DNA of 64,000 nucleotides from assembly GCF_007954365.1 (NCBI RefSeq), contig NZ_VOLO01000003.1:1-64000 (forward strand). The letters are read 5' to 3'. A model generated the notes under the pieces. It saw only the letters and a list, made by a program, of their open reading frames with translations. It had not been told where the DNA came from and did not search any database. The stretch is from Frigoribacterium sp. ACAM 257. Lineage in GTDB: Bacteria; Actinomycetota; Actinomycetes; Actinomycetales; Microbacteriaceae. This document shows, piece after piece, positions 50,364-60,310 of this stretch (positions are counted from its first letter, which is position 1; each line of letters begins with the position of its first letter). The translations under genes were made by a program, and so were the position numbers.

Positions 50364-51194
50364 TCAGCCGACCTGGTCGGGGTGCGATCCGGAGCGCTCG
50401 CCGCTGTCGAGGGCGGCGATCGCGGCGAGGTCGTCCTCGTCGAGCTCGAAGCCGAACACGTCGAGGTTCGTCCTCAGCCGCTGCGCGTTCACCGTCTTGG
50501 GGATCACGACGAGCCCCTGCTGCAGGTGCCACCGGATGACGGCCTGTGCGGGCTCGACCCCGTGCTTCGCCGCGATCCGCCCGATCACCGCGTCGTCGAG
50601 CACTCGGCCGCGGGCCAGCGGCGACCAGGCCTCGACGGCGATGCCGCGGGCGGCGCAGAACTCCCGGAGCTCGTGCTGCTGCAGCCACGGGTGCGCCTCG
50701 ACCTGGTCGATCACGGGCACGACGCTCGTCTCGCCGAGCAGCCGCTCGAGGTGGTGCACCTGGAAGTTGCTGACGCCGATCGACCGGGCCCGCCCCTCCT
50801 CGGCGATCCGCTCGAGCGCACGCCAGGTGTCGACGTACTTGTCTTGCGTCGGTGCCGGCCAGTGGATCAGGTAGAGCTCGACGTGGTCGGTGCCGAGCCG
50901 GTCCAGGCTCGCGTCGAAGGCCCGCAGCGTCTCGTCGAAGCCCTGCTCCGTGTTCCACACCTTGGTCGTGACGAAGACGTCGTCCCGTGGCACGTCGGAG
51001 GCGCGCAGCGCCTGCCCCACGCCGACCTCGTTGCCGTAGAACGAGGCCGTGTCGACGTGGCGGTACCCGAGCTCGAGGGCGGTGGCGACGACGGTGCGCG
51101 CCTCGTCGTCGGCGACCTTGTAGACGCCGAGGCCGAGCTGGGGGATGCGGGCTCCGTCGGAGAGCGCGACGGACGGGACGGTGATGTCGGACAT
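50364..51194 (-). CDS. Aldo/keto reductase (2,5-diketo-D-gluconate reductase-like)
   Basis: NADPH-dependent reductase with a TIM barrel, 276 residues. The catalytic tetrad is canonical: Asp48, Tyr53, Lys78 and His111 in YLIHWP. IPKTVNAQRLRTNLDVF is the C-terminal cofactor-binding segment (Lys and Arg contacts). Cytoplasmic. It precedes rnhA on the same strand by 110 bases. The natural substrate is uncertain, as in most of this family. Confidence 0.92.
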   Translation of the reverse strand: MSDITVPSVALSDGARIPQLGLGVYKVADDEARTVVATALELGYRHVDTASFYGNEVGVGQALRASDVPRDDVFVTTKVWNTEQGFDETLRAFDASLDRLGTDHVELYLIHWPAPTQDKYVDTWRALERIAEEGRARSIGVSNFQVHHLERLLGETSVVPVIDQVEAHPWLQQHELREFCAARGIAVEAWSPLARGRVLDDAVIGRIAAKHGVEPAQAVIRWHLQQGLVVIPKTVNAQRLRTNLDVFGFELDEDDLAAIAALDSGERSGSHPDQVG

Positions 51195-51242
51195 GCCCCG
51201 ATCCTCCCATCCGCGATCACGGCCGGGCCGAGGAGGCGCGGG

Positions 51243-52451
51243 TCAGCTGGCCTGGACGGGGACCGGCTCCGTGTCGGGCAGCGGGCTCGCGTCGCGGCCG
51301 CGCAGGTCGGGCAGGGCGCGGTGGAACACGAGGCCGACGACCACGCCCACGAACGCGAAGGCTGCGGCGACCACGAGGCCGCCCTGACCGCCGATGCGGT
51401 CGATCCAGAAACCGGCGATCGCGGACCCGAGGGCCGATCCGATCAACTGGCCGGTGCCTGCCCAGCCGTACGCCTCGGCGGTGTCGCTGAACTTGACGCT
51501 CGACGACACGATCGCGAACATCACGGCGAGGGCAGGCGCGATGCCGACCCCGGCGACGAGCAGGGCCCCGCTGATCGGGAGGAGCCCGGTGGCGAAGATC
51601 GCGAGCACCATGCCGACGAAGACGATCGCCAGGCGCCGGCCGAGCGCCCAGGGGCCGACGGGCACGTGCCCGAGGGCGAGACCGCCGACGAGCGACCCGG
51701 CGGCGAACACGGCGAGAGCGATGCCCGAGTCGGCGCTGCCCTCGCCGAACAGTGCGACGACGCCGGCCTCGACGGCCGCGCACGCGCCGATCAAGAGGAA
51801 GCCCGCGACGGTGGCCAGCAGGACCGTGGGCCGGGCGAGCACCTTGCCGAAGGAGCGCTTGCTGCGCGGGATGCGGACACGACCGACCTCGGGCGAGGCG
51901 ATGAACCAGATCCCGCCGCCGACGAGGAAGAGCGCGGCGAGCCAGATGGCCTCGCGGGTGCCGACCTGCGTGCCGACGAAGGTCGTGATGACCGGGCCCG
52001 CGACCCAGATGATCTCCTGCGCGGAGGCGTCCAGCGAGAAGAGGGGCGTCAGCTGCGACGAGTTGACCATCTTGGGGTAGATCGTGCGGACGGCGGGCTG
52101 CACGGGCGGGACGCTGAGGCCGGTCACGAAGCCGAGCGCCATGAAGGCGGGGACCGAGAAGTCGTACGCGGTGAACGCGAGCATCGTGACGAGGCAGACG
52201 CTGAGGGTCAGCAGCAGCACGGGGCGCATGCCCCAGCGCCCCATCCAACGGCTCGTGAGCGGGCCCGAGATCGCCTGGCCGATGCTCGTCGCCGCGAGGA
52301 CGAGGCCTGCCGCCGCGTACGAGTGGTGCACGTGCTCGACGTGCAGCAGGAACGCCAGCGAGAGCATCCCGAAGGGGAACCGCGCGGTCAGCTGGGCCGC
52401 GATGATGCGCCCCACGCCGGGGGTCTTCAGGAGGGACGAATAGGTGCTCAC
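51243..52451 (-). CDS. Major facilitator superfamily transporter
   Basis: A 402-residue membrane protein with about 12 helices. The loop 2-3 motif is SRWMGRWGMRPVLLL (a GxxxDRxGRR variant), and a central cytoplasmic loop (VGRVRIPRSKRSFGKVLARP) separates the halves. It resembles drug/sugar effluxers of the MFS-1 group; the substrate is unknown. GTG start. It is the first gene of the minus-strand series with the aldo/keto reductase. Confidence 0.88.
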   Translation of the reverse strand: MSTYSSLLKTPGVGRIIAAQLTARFPFGMLSLAFLLHVEHVHHSYAAAGLVLAATSIGQAISGPLTSRWMGRWGMRPVLLLTLSVCLVTMLAFTAYDFSVPAFMALGFVTGLSVPPVQPAVRTIYPKMVNSSQLTPLFSLDASAQEIIWVAGPVITTFVGTQVGTREAIWLAALFLVGGGIWFIASPEVGRVRIPRSKRSFGKVLARPTVLLATVAGFLLIGACAAVEAGVVALFGEGSADSGIALAVFAAGSLVGGLALGHVPVGPWALGRRLAIVFVGMVLAIFATGLLPISGALLVAGVGIAPALAVMFAIVSSSVKFSDTAEAYGWAGTGQLIGSALGSAIAGFWIDRIGGQGGLVVAAAFAFVGVVVGLVFHRALPDLRGRDASPLPDTEPVPVQAS

Positions 52452-52570
52452 GAGAGGTCGAGTCTACGGAGGCGCGGGCGCGTCCGGCAGCCCCGTCCCG
52501 ACACGCCGCGACACGCCGTGGCCCCGAACTGGGGACGACCCGGCGGCGATGTCGGAGGTGGGGAGGAACA

Positions 52571-52659
52571 TGTGCAGAACCGCCAGGTCCTTGGGGGCAA
52601 CTCCGCCAGATCTGTGCAGAACTTGGGGGAACTCCTGTGGAGAACTCGCCCGGCAGAAC
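52571..52659. promoter_or_regulatory. Cluster of TGTG(C/G)AGAAC repeats upstream of nrdH
   Basis: TGTGCAGAAC at 52571-52580 and 52613-52622, TGTGGAGAAC at 52636-52645, and the partial CCGGCAGAAC ending at 52659. The first two are each next to a TTGGGGG(C)AACTCC word. TGTGGAGAA is close to an actinobacterial DnaA-box variant, so DnaA binding is possible but unproven. It lies just upstream of the NrdR boxes. Confidence 0.5.
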
Positions 52660-52671
52660 TACACGCCTGTA

Positions 52672-52719
52672 ACACCGCATCTAGTTGCGGCCCCGAGTCC
52701 GGGCCACAAGATGTAGTAT
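52672..52719 (+). promoter_or_regulatory. Pair of NrdR boxes controlling nrdHIEF
   Basis: Box 1 ACACCGCATCTAGTTG (52672-52687) and box 2 CCACAAGATGTAGTAT (52704-52719) match the NrdR-box pattern C-N4-AT-N-T-N-GT. They are 32 bases apart, about three helical turns, as is usual for cooperative NrdR binding. Box 2 contains TAGTAT, a possible -10 element. NrdR bound with (d)ATP would repress the operon. Confidence 0.85.
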
Positions 52720-52815
52720 CGAGGAGTTGCCGCAGGCACTGTGCCCGCTGCCCCAGACCCGCACCAGAACCACCGCGTCCGACCCCCGCGTCGGCCCGAG
52801 AACACAGGGGAAACC

Positions 52816-53049
52816 ATGGCCATCACCGTCTACACCAAGCCGTCTTGCGTCCAGTGCACGGCCACCTACCGCGCCCTCGACAACAAGGGCATCGAGTACG
52901 AAGTCCTCGACGTCACGGCCGACGACGCCGCACTCGAGACCGTCAAGGCACTCGGCTACCTGCAGGCGCCCGTCGTCATCGCCGACGACGACCACTGGAG
53001 CGGCTTCCGTCCCGACAAGATCGCCGGTCTCGCCGCTCGCGTCTCCTGA
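52816..53049 (+). CDS. nrdH: Glutaredoxin-like NrdH redoxin
   Basis: Electron donor for class Ib ribonucleotide reductase, 77 residues. The redox motif is CVQC (Cys11, Cys14) in YTKPSCVQCTATYRAL, and the NrdH-type C-terminal signature is WSGFRPDKI. It is reduced by thioredoxin reductase rather than glutathione. ATG follows AGGGGAAA. First gene of the nrdHIEF operon behind the NrdR boxes. Confidence 0.97.
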   Translation: MAITVYTKPSCVQCTATYRALDNKGIEYEVLDVTADDAALETVKALGYLQAPVVIADDDHWSGFRPDKIAGLAARVS

Positions 53050-53136
53050 CCCGCGCCTCCTCGTGACGGGGTCGGGCCACGGCCCGCTCCCGTCCACGGA
53101 GGCACAGCACCACGAGCAGAGGAGGCGGTCGTCACC

Positions 53137-53553
53137 GTGACCCATCTCATCTACTTCTCCAGCGTCTCGGGCAACACGCACCGGTTCGTCGAGAAGCTCG
53201 GGGTGCCGGCCGAGCGGATCCCGCTCTTCCCCTCCGAGCCCCCGCTCCACGCCCGTGACCCCTTCGTCCTCGTTCTGCCGACCTACGGCGGCGGCGAGGG
53301 CAGAGGTGCCGTCCCGAAGCAGGTCATCCGTTTCCTCAACGACGAGGGCAACCGCAGCCTCATCCGAGGCGTGGTCGCGGCGGGCAACACCAACTTCGGA
53401 GAGGGGTACTGCCTCGCCGGCGACATCGTCGCCGCCAAGTGCCAGGTGCCCCTGCTCTACCGGTTCGAGGTCTTCGGCACCCCGGACGACGTCTCAGCAG
53501 TACAGAACGGATTGGAAGAATTTTGGACGCAGCAGTCGACGATCTCGAAGTGA
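53137..53553 (+). CDS. nrdI: Flavodoxin-like NrdI
   Basis: Small FMN protein that helps build the dimanganese-tyrosyl cofactor of NrdF. The 138-residue sequence opens [18 protein letters not shown], the FMN phosphate loop; LVLPTYGGG and [16 protein letters not shown] contact the flavin. GTG start, after AGGAGG with short spacing. Its stop codon overlaps a possible GTG start of nrdE. Confidence 0.95.
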   Translation: MTHLIYFSSVSGNTHRFVEKLGVPAERIPLFPSEPPLHARDPFVLVLPTYGGGEGRGAVPKQVIRFLNDEGNRSLIRGVVAAGNTNFGEGYCLAGDIVAAKCQVPLLYRFEVFGTPDDVSAVQNGLEEFWTQQSTISK

Positions 53554-55685
53554 TCGCAGCACCCGGGCAGGGCATGAGCATGGACTACCACTCGCTCAAC
53601 GCGATGCTGAACCTGTACGGCCCGTCGGGCGAGATCCAGTTCGACAAAGACCGGGAGGCGGCGAAGCAGTACTTCCTGCAGCACGTCAACCAGAACACGG
53701 TCTTCTTCCACAACCTGCGTGAGCGCCTCGACTACCTCGTCGAGAACGAGTACTACGAGCTCGCGACGATCGAGCAGTACGACTTCGCCTTCATCGAGCG
53801 CCTGAACGACCTGGCCTACTCGAAGAAGTTCCGCTTCCAGACCTTCCTCGGCGCGTTCAAGTACTACACCTCGTACACGCTCAAGACGTTCGACGGCAAG
53901 CGCTACCTCGAGCGCTTCGAAGACCGAGTGGTCATGACCGCCCTCGGCCTCGCCCAGGGCGACGAGCAGCTCGCGATCGACCTCGTCGAGGAGATCATCG
54001 GCGGCCGCTTCCAGCCGGCCACCCCCACCTTCCTCAACACCGCGAAGGCCCAGCGTGGCGAGCTCGTCAGCTGCTTCCTGCTGCGCATCGAGGACAACAT
54101 GGAGTCGATCTCGCGCGGCATCAACTCGTCGCTGCAGCTGTCGAAGCGCGGCGGCGGCGTCGCCCTGTCGCTCTCGAACATCCGCGAGGCCGGCGCCCCG
54201 ATCAAGCAGATCGAGAACCAGTCGTCGGGCATCATCCCCGTCATGAAGCTGCTCGAAGACAGCTTCAGCTACGCGAACCAGCTGGGTGCCCGCCAGGGCG
54301 CCGGCGCCGTGTACCTCAGCGCGCACCACCCCGACATCATGCGGTTCCTCGACACCAAGCGCGAGAACGCCGACGAGAAGATCCGCATCAAGACGCTGTC
54401 CCTCGGCGTCGTCGTGCCCGACATCACGTTCGAGCTCGCGAAGAACAACGAGGACATGTACCTCTTCTCGCCGTACGACGTCGAGAAGGTCTACGGCATC
54501 CCCTTCGGCGACGTGCCGGTCAGCGAGAAGTACCGCGAGATGGTGGCCGACGGCCGCATCAAGAAGACCAAGATCAAGGCGCGCGACTTCTTCCAGACGA
54601 TCGCCGAGATCCAGTTCGAGTCGGGCTACCCCTACATCGTCTTCGAGGACACGGTCAACAAGGCGAACCCGATCAAGGGCCGCATCAACATGTCGAACCT
54701 GTGCTCGGAGATCCTGCAGGTCAACACCCCGACCACGTTCAACGAAGACCTGTCGTACGACGAGATCGGCAAGGACATCTCGTGCAACCTCGGCTCGATG
54801 AACATCGCGCTCTCGATGGACGCCCCCGACTTCGGCAAGACCGTCGAGACCGCCATCCGCGGCCTCAGCGCGGTCAGCGACATGAGCCACATCCAGTCGG
54901 TCCGCTCCATCGAGGTCGGCAACGACCAGTCGCACGCCATCGGCCTCGGCCAGATGAACCTGCACGGCTACCTCGCCCGCGAGCGCGTGCACTACGGCAG
55001 CGAAGAAGCGATCGACTTCACGAACATCTACTTCTACACGGTGCTGTTCCACGCCCTGCGTGCCTCGAACGCCATCGCGATTGAGCGCGGTGTGACCTTC
55101 GGCGGCTTCGAGGACTCGAAGTACGCCTCCGGCGAGTTCTTCGACAAGTACACGGAGCAGGCGTGGGTGCCGAGCACCGAGCGGGCCGCCGGCCTGTTCG
55201 CCGCGTCGGGCGTCGCGATCCCCACGCAGGACGACTGGCGTCAGCTCAAGGCCAGCGTCATGCAGCACGGCCTGTACAACCAGAACCTGCAGGCGGTGCC
55301 GCCGACCGGCTCGATCTCGTACATCAACCACTCGACGTCGTCGATCCACCCGATCGCGTCGAAGATCGAGATCCGCAAGGAAGGCAAGCTCGGCCGCGTC
55401 TACTACCCGGCGCCGTTCATGACGAACGACAACCTGGAGTACTACACCGACGCGTACGAGATCGGTCCCGAGAAGATCATCGACACCTACGCCGCGGCCA
55501 CGCAGCACGTCGACCAGGGCCTCTCGCTGACCCTGTTCTTCAAGGACACCGCGACGACCCGCGACATCAACAAGGCCCAGATCTACGCATGGCGCAAGGG
55601 CATCAAGACGATCTACTACATCCGTCTGCGCCAGCTCGCCCTCGAGGGCACCGAGGTCGACGGCTGCGTGAGCTGCATGCTGTAG
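53550..55685 (+). CDS. nrdE: Class Ib ribonucleotide reductase, large subunit
   Basis: Catalytic subunit converting ribonucleoside diphosphates to deoxy forms. [14 protein letters not shown] and [14 protein letters not shown] are the NrdE N-terminal signature. [16 protein letters not shown] and [14 protein letters not shown] come from the active-site barrel, and the protein ends with the redox tail [11 protein letters not shown] 53550 would overlap the nrdI stop (GTGA) and give 711 residues. TTG 53523 and ATG 53574 are alternatives; the family-conserved part begins at ATG 53580. Confidence 0.95.
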   Translation: MIAAPGQGMSMDYHSLNAMLNLYGPSGEIQFDKDREAAKQYFLQHVNQNTVFFHNLRERLDYLVENEYYELATIEQYDFAFIERLNDLAYSKKFRFQTFLGAFKYYTSYTLKTFDGKRYLERFEDRVVMTALGLAQGDEQLAIDLVEEIIGGRFQPATPTFLNTAKAQRGELVSCFLLRIEDNMESISRGINSSLQLSKRGGGVALSLSNIREAGAPIKQIENQSSGIIPVMKLLEDSFSYANQLGARQGAGAVYLSAHHPDIMRFLDTKRENADEKIRIKTLSLGVVVPDITFELAKNNEDMYLFSPYDVEKVYGIPFGDVPVSEKYREMVADGRIKKTKIKARDFFQTIAEIQFESGYPYIVFEDTVNKANPIKGRINMSNLCSEILQVNTPTTFNEDLSYDEIGKDISCNLGSMNIALSMDAPDFGKTVETAIRGLSAVSDMSHIQSVRSIEVGNDQSHAIGLGQMNLHGYLARERVHYGSEEAIDFTNIYFYTVLFHALRASNAIAIERGVTFGGFEDSKYASGEFFDKYTEQAWVPSTERAAGLFAASGVAIPTQDDWRQLKASVMQHGLYNQNLQAVPPTGSISYINHSTSSIHPIASKIEIRKEGKLGRVYYPAPFMTNDNLEYYTDAYEIGPEKIIDTYAAATQHVDQGLSLTLFFKDTATTRDINKAQIYAWRKGIKTIYYIRLRQLALEGTEVDGCVSCML

Positions 55686-55691
55686 GTCTGA

Positions 55692-56816
<1,125 letters not shown>

Positions 56817-56828
56817 CCCGTCGGCCCC

Positions 56829-56935
56829 CTCCTCATTCAGGAACCCGCGTCCTGATCCTCCACGGATCAGGACGCGGGTTCCTTCGTCGTGCACGGATCA
56901 GGAACTCGAGACGGGCTGTTCCTGAGTCGTGCGCG
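56829..56935. repeat. TCAGGA/GTGCACG repeat, copy D, with nrdF terminator
   Basis: Opens with the shared CTCCTCATTCAGGAAC boundary. Perfect 20-base arms at 56839-56858 and 56864-56883 flank TCCAC and form a probable nrdF terminator. The next segment has CGTGCACGGATCAGGAA and ends with TTCCTGAGTCGTGC. The arm centre (CCGCG) differs from copies A and B but the two arms still match each other. Confidence 0.85.
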
Positions 56936-56942
56936 CTCGACT

Positions 56943-56978
56943 GTCGAGCAGGTCGAGCAGGTCGAGCAGGTCGAGCAG
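56943..56978. repeat. Four tandem copies of GTCGAGCAG
   Basis: A 9-bp unit repeated exactly four times (56943-56978), then a diverged fifth unit (GTCGGGCCG). Non-coding, upstream of the CPBP gene. Confidence 0.85.
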
Positions 56979-57093
56979 GTCGGGCCGAGCGGAGGAGGCG
57001 CGGGTCGGCTGGTCGGGGGAGGTGCGCCGTCGTCGCACACGCGACCATGGACGGGACCCTGCCACGAGGCCCGAGCTGACCGACGGAGCACCG

Positions 57094-58224
57094 ATGACGA
57101 CGAACCCCTCCTCCCGGCCGCCCGCGCACGGCTGGACGGCTCCCGGCGGTGAGCAGGTCGACGACCTGGCGGCAGACGCGTGCGACCTCGACGAGTCGAC
57201 GACTGCCGAGTGGGAGCCGGTGGCGGCGCACGTGGCCGGCGACCGCTACCTGTCTGCCGACTCGGCCGACGCCTCCACCGGCTCGATCGTCGTCGAGCTG
57301 CGGGTCTCGTGGTGGCCGATCGCCGCCTTCGTGCTGCTCTCGTTCGGCCTCGCCTGGCTCGTCTGCCTGCCGCTCTGGCTCGGCGACGGCCTCGCCAGCC
57401 CGCTGCGCGGCGTCTGCGCGGTGGCGATGATGGCGACGCCGGCCGTTGGCGCCCTCGTCGTCAGCCGGTTCGTCGACCGCCCGGCGTCGATCCCGCGGTC
57501 GCTCGGGCTCTGGCCGCTCCGCCCTGTCGGGCGCCTGCTCGCGTACCTGGGCCTCGCCCTCGTCGTCCCGGTCGCGCTCGTGCTCGTCGCCCTGCCGATC
57601 GGTGCCGCACTCGGCTCCTACCCGGCCGACGTCACCGGGTTCTCGGCGTTCCGAGAGCTGACCGAGCAGCAGGTGGCTCAGGCGACCGCGGGCCTCGGCG
57701 ATCCGGGGCCGCTGCCGCCGATCGGCCTGCTCGTCGCCCTGCAGCTCGTGTCGATCCCGATCGGCGCGTTCGTCAACACCGTGCCCGCGCTGGGGGAGGA
57801 GCTCGGCTGGCGGGGCTTCCTGCTGCCGCGCCTCCTGCCCCTGGGCACCGCGCCTGCCGTCCTGGTCAGCGGGGCCGTCTGGGGGCTCTGGCACACGCCG
57901 CTGATCCTGCTCGGCTACAACTACGGAGTCCAGACGCCGGGCTGGATCGGCGTCGCGATGATGACCGGGACGTGCGTCGTCGTCGGGGCCGTCTTCGCCT
58001 GGCTGCGGGTGCGCTCGGCCAGCGTCTGGCCCGCCGCCCTGGCCCACGGCGCGTTCAACGCCGCCGCCGGCTCGTCCCTGCTGTTCGCGGCCGCGGGCGA
58101 GCGGATCGACCTCGTGCAGGGCACGATCCTCGGCTGGTCGGGGTGGATCGTCCCCGTGCTGCTCGTCGCGGTGCTCGCCGCCACGGGCCAGTTCCGTCGC
58201 CCGGGCGCTGCCCGCCGCCGCTGA
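57094..58224 (+). CDS. CPBP-family intramembrane metalloprotease
   Basis: A 376-residue membrane protein. The first 75 residues are a hydrophilic, acidic cytoplasmic-type tail, longer than usual; about eight helices follow. The CPBP/Abi motifs are present: GEELGWRGFLLP (EExxxR), WGLWHTPLIL (FxxxH type) and AHGAFNAAAG (HxxxN). Members process membrane proteins or confer bacteriocin immunity; the substrate here is unknown. ATG 57094. Convergent with the GH35 gene across a palindrome. Confidence 0.88.
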   Translation: MTTNPSSRPPAHGWTAPGGEQVDDLAADACDLDESTTAEWEPVAAHVAGDRYLSADSADASTGSIVVELRVSWWPIAAFVLLSFGLAWLVCLPLWLGDGLASPLRGVCAVAMMATPAVGALVVSRFVDRPASIPRSLGLWPLRPVGRLLAYLGLALVVPVALVLVALPIGAALGSYPADVTGFSAFRELTEQQVAQATAGLGDPGPLPPIGLLVALQLVSIPIGAFVNTVPALGEELGWRGFLLPRLLPLGTAPAVLVSGAVWGLWHTPLILLGYNYGVQTPGWIGVAMMTGTCVVVGAVFAWLRVRSASVWPAALAHGAFNAAAGSSLLFAAAGERIDLVQGTILGWSGWIVPVLLVAVLAATGQFRRPGAARRR

Positions 58225-58245
58225 CCGCGAACCCCGAGCCGCGGA

Positions 58246-58305
58246 GCACCCCCGAACCAGCAATGCACCCCCGGTTCTGCGGGTGTAGTGCTGGTTCGGG
58301 GGTGC
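58246..58305. repeat. GCACCCC-family palindrome, diverged copy
   Basis: Arms of 25 bases (58246-58270 and 58281-58305) pair with two mismatches around a 10-base loop. As in the 64-bp copies, GCACCC occurs at the outer and inner ends of the arm, here 19 bases apart, but the stretch between (CGAACCAGCAAT) is unrelated to theirs. It lies between convergent genes, like copy 1. Confidence 0.8.
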
Positions 58306-58335
58306 AGCTCGGCAGGGCGGGCCCCGGACGCGGGG

Positions 58336-60144
58336 CTACTGCTCGGTGTGTCCGAGGTCGGGGTCGGCCACGAACGACACGACCGGGGCCGCGGCGGCAC
58401 CCGTCTCGAAGACCACGAGGTCGTTGTCGCCGGCGCGCAGCTGCTCGCCGGGCACGTAGAGGGTGTGCTGGGGCCCCCGTGTCCAGTAGCGGCCGAGCGC
58501 GAATCCGTTGACGAACGCGACGCCCTTGCCCCACGATCGCGTGTCGAGGAACAGGTCGGCGGGCTCGTCCAGGGTCACCGTCGCGTGGGCGAAGACCGGA
58601 CCGTCGAGCCTCGAGACATGCGAGGACGAGTCCGACGCCGACCCCGTGGAGGCGTCGGTCGCGTCCCCGGAGAGGGTCGCGACGACCGCCCCCAGGTCGA
58701 GCGGCGTGCTCCGCCAGCCGGTCAGCTCGGCGCCGTCGAGCAGCGCCGGCCCGACGAGGCCCTTCGCCTCGCCGATGCGGACGCCGTAGTTGACGCGTCC
58801 CATGTCCTCGACCAGCACCTCCAGCACGCGGCCGGGCGGCACCGTGATCGCGCGCTCGTGCTGGTCGCGCTGGAGGACTCCCACGCGGCGGCCGTCGACC
58901 GAGACGACGGCGCGGTCGCGCACCCCGGCGAACGACAGCACCCGTGGCTCGTCGCCGGCCGGCAGCTCGACGCGGTGCAGGGCGAAGCCGCGATAGCTGC
59001 CGAGCGCGTCCATCGTGGGCACGCCCTCGGTCGCGGTCCAGCTCGAGGCACCGGCACCGGCACCGGCGCTGTCCGCGCCGAGGTCCCCGGCCACGTCGGC
59101 CAGGCGCACGCTCCGGTCGAACGTCGTCGACAGCACGGGCGACGGCGTCCGCCGTGCGGGCACCTCGTCGGGAACCGGCAGGTGCCGCGCGATGACGTCG
59201 CGGAACGTGAAGAACTTGTCGGTCGGCCAGCCGGCCTCGTCGAGGGGGGCGTCGTAGTCGTACGACGTCACGTGCGACTGGTACGTGCCCTTGTGGTTGG
59301 CGCCGTTCGTGAAGCCGAAGTTCGTGCCGCCGTGGAACATGTAGATGTTGACCGACGCGCCTGCCGTCAGCAGCGCGTCCAGCTCGCGTGCCGCCTCCTC
59401 GACGGGGGTCGTGTGGTGGTGCTCGCCCCAGTGGTCGAACCAGCCGTCCCAGAACTCGGAGCACATCAGGGGCCCGGTCGGCTGGTGGCGGCGCAGGGTC
59501 GCGAGCCGCTCCTCGGCGCGTGACCCGAAGCTGCCCGTCTTGTGCAGCTCGGGCAGGCTGCCCGCCGCGAGCATCTCGTCGGTGGGCTGGTCGACCGTCG
59601 TCAGGGGCACCACCACGCCGGAGGCGCGGGTCAGGTCGACGAGGTGCCGCAGGTAGCCTGCGTCGTCGCCGTACGCGCCGTACTCGTTCTCGATCTGCAC
59701 GAGCACGACGGGCCCGCCGTGGTCGATCTGCCGGGGCACGACGATCTCGTAGACGCGCTCGAGGAACTCGTCGACGGCGGCGAGGTAGAGCGGCTCGCTG
59801 CGGCGGACGCCGACGGCCGGGTCGTCGAAGAGCCAGCCGGGCAGGCCGCCGCCGTCCCACTCGGCGCAGATGTAGGGGCCGGGGCGCACGATCGCGTGCA
59901 TGCCCTCGGCGGCGACGAGGTCGAGGAACCGGCCGAGGTCGAGGCCCGCGCTCGTGTCGAAGTCGCCGCGGCGCGGGGAGTGCGCGTTCCAGGCGACGTA
60001 CGTCTCGATGGTGTTGAGGCCCATCAGCCGGGCCTTGTGGATGCGGTCGGCCCACTGGTCGGGGTGCACCCGGAAGTAGTGCAGGGCGCCGGCGACGACC
60101 CGGTGCGGGGCGCCGTCGAGCTCGAAGTGGTCGGGGCCGATCAC
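58336..60144 (-). CDS. Beta-galactosidase, glycoside hydrolase family 35
   Basis: Removes terminal beta-galactosyl residues. The 602-residue protein has no signal peptide, so it acts on imported galactosides. Family motifs are strong: GALHYFRVHPDQWADRI, GLNTIETYVAWNAHSP, VRPGPYICAEWDGGGLPGWL. The proton donor is Glu154 in IENEYGAYG and the nucleophile Glu230 in MCSEFWDGWFDHWGE. GTG start. It is the last gene of the operon containing the family-1 importer, separated from the binding protein gene by a hairpin. Confidence 0.95.
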   Translation of the reverse strand: MIGPDHFELDGAPHRVVAGALHYFRVHPDQWADRIHKARLMGLNTIETYVAWNAHSPRRGDFDTSAGLDLGRFLDLVAAEGMHAIVRPGPYICAEWDGGGLPGWLFDDPAVGVRRSEPLYLAAVDEFLERVYEIVVPRQIDHGGPVVLVQIENEYGAYGDDAGYLRHLVDLTRASGVVVPLTTVDQPTDEMLAAGSLPELHKTGSFGSRAEERLATLRRHQPTGPLMCSEFWDGWFDHWGEHHHTTPVEEAARELDALLTAGASVNIYMFHGGTNFGFTNGANHKGTYQSHVTSYDYDAPLDEAGWPTDKFFTFRDVIARHLPVPDEVPARRTPSPVLSTTFDRSVRLADVAGDLGADSAGAGAGASSWTATEGVPTMDALGSYRGFALHRVELPAGDEPRVLSFAGVRDRAVVSVDGRRVGVLQRDQHERAITVPPGRVLEVLVEDMGRVNYGVRIGEAKGLVGPALLDGAELTGWRSTPLDLGAVVATLSGDATDASTGSASDSSSHVSRLDGPVFAHATVTLDEPADLFLDTRSWGKGVAFVNGFALGRYWTRGPQHTLYVPGEQLRAGDNDLVVFETGAAAAPVVSFVADPDLGHTEQ

Positions 60145-60215
60145 GAAGCGCGTGCTCGTGGGGGCGGTGCTGCTGCTGATGGTGTTCCTCCGGTGGGGCG
60201 AGGGGACGTGGCGAC

Positions 60216-60245
60216 GGGGAGGCGCGACGTGCGTCGCGCCTCCCC
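60216..60245 (-). terminator. Hairpin between binding protein and GH35 genes
   Basis: GGGGAGGCGCGAC (60216-60228) pairs perfectly with GTCGCGCCTCCCC (60233-60245) around GTGC. It lies within the operon, so partial termination or 3'-end protection could keep binding-protein mRNA above the downstream GH35 mRNA. GGTGCTG-type short repeats follow to about 60300. Confidence 0.75.
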
Positions 60246-60310
60246 GCTGCGGTGGTCAGGCGGTGCTGCGGTGGTGCTGGTGGTGCTGGTCGTGCGTGTG
60301 CGGCGAGGCC

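Noticed and set aside
56943-56978. CRISPR-like array
   Set aside because: The 9-bp units are directly adjacent with no spacers; it is a simple tandem repeat.
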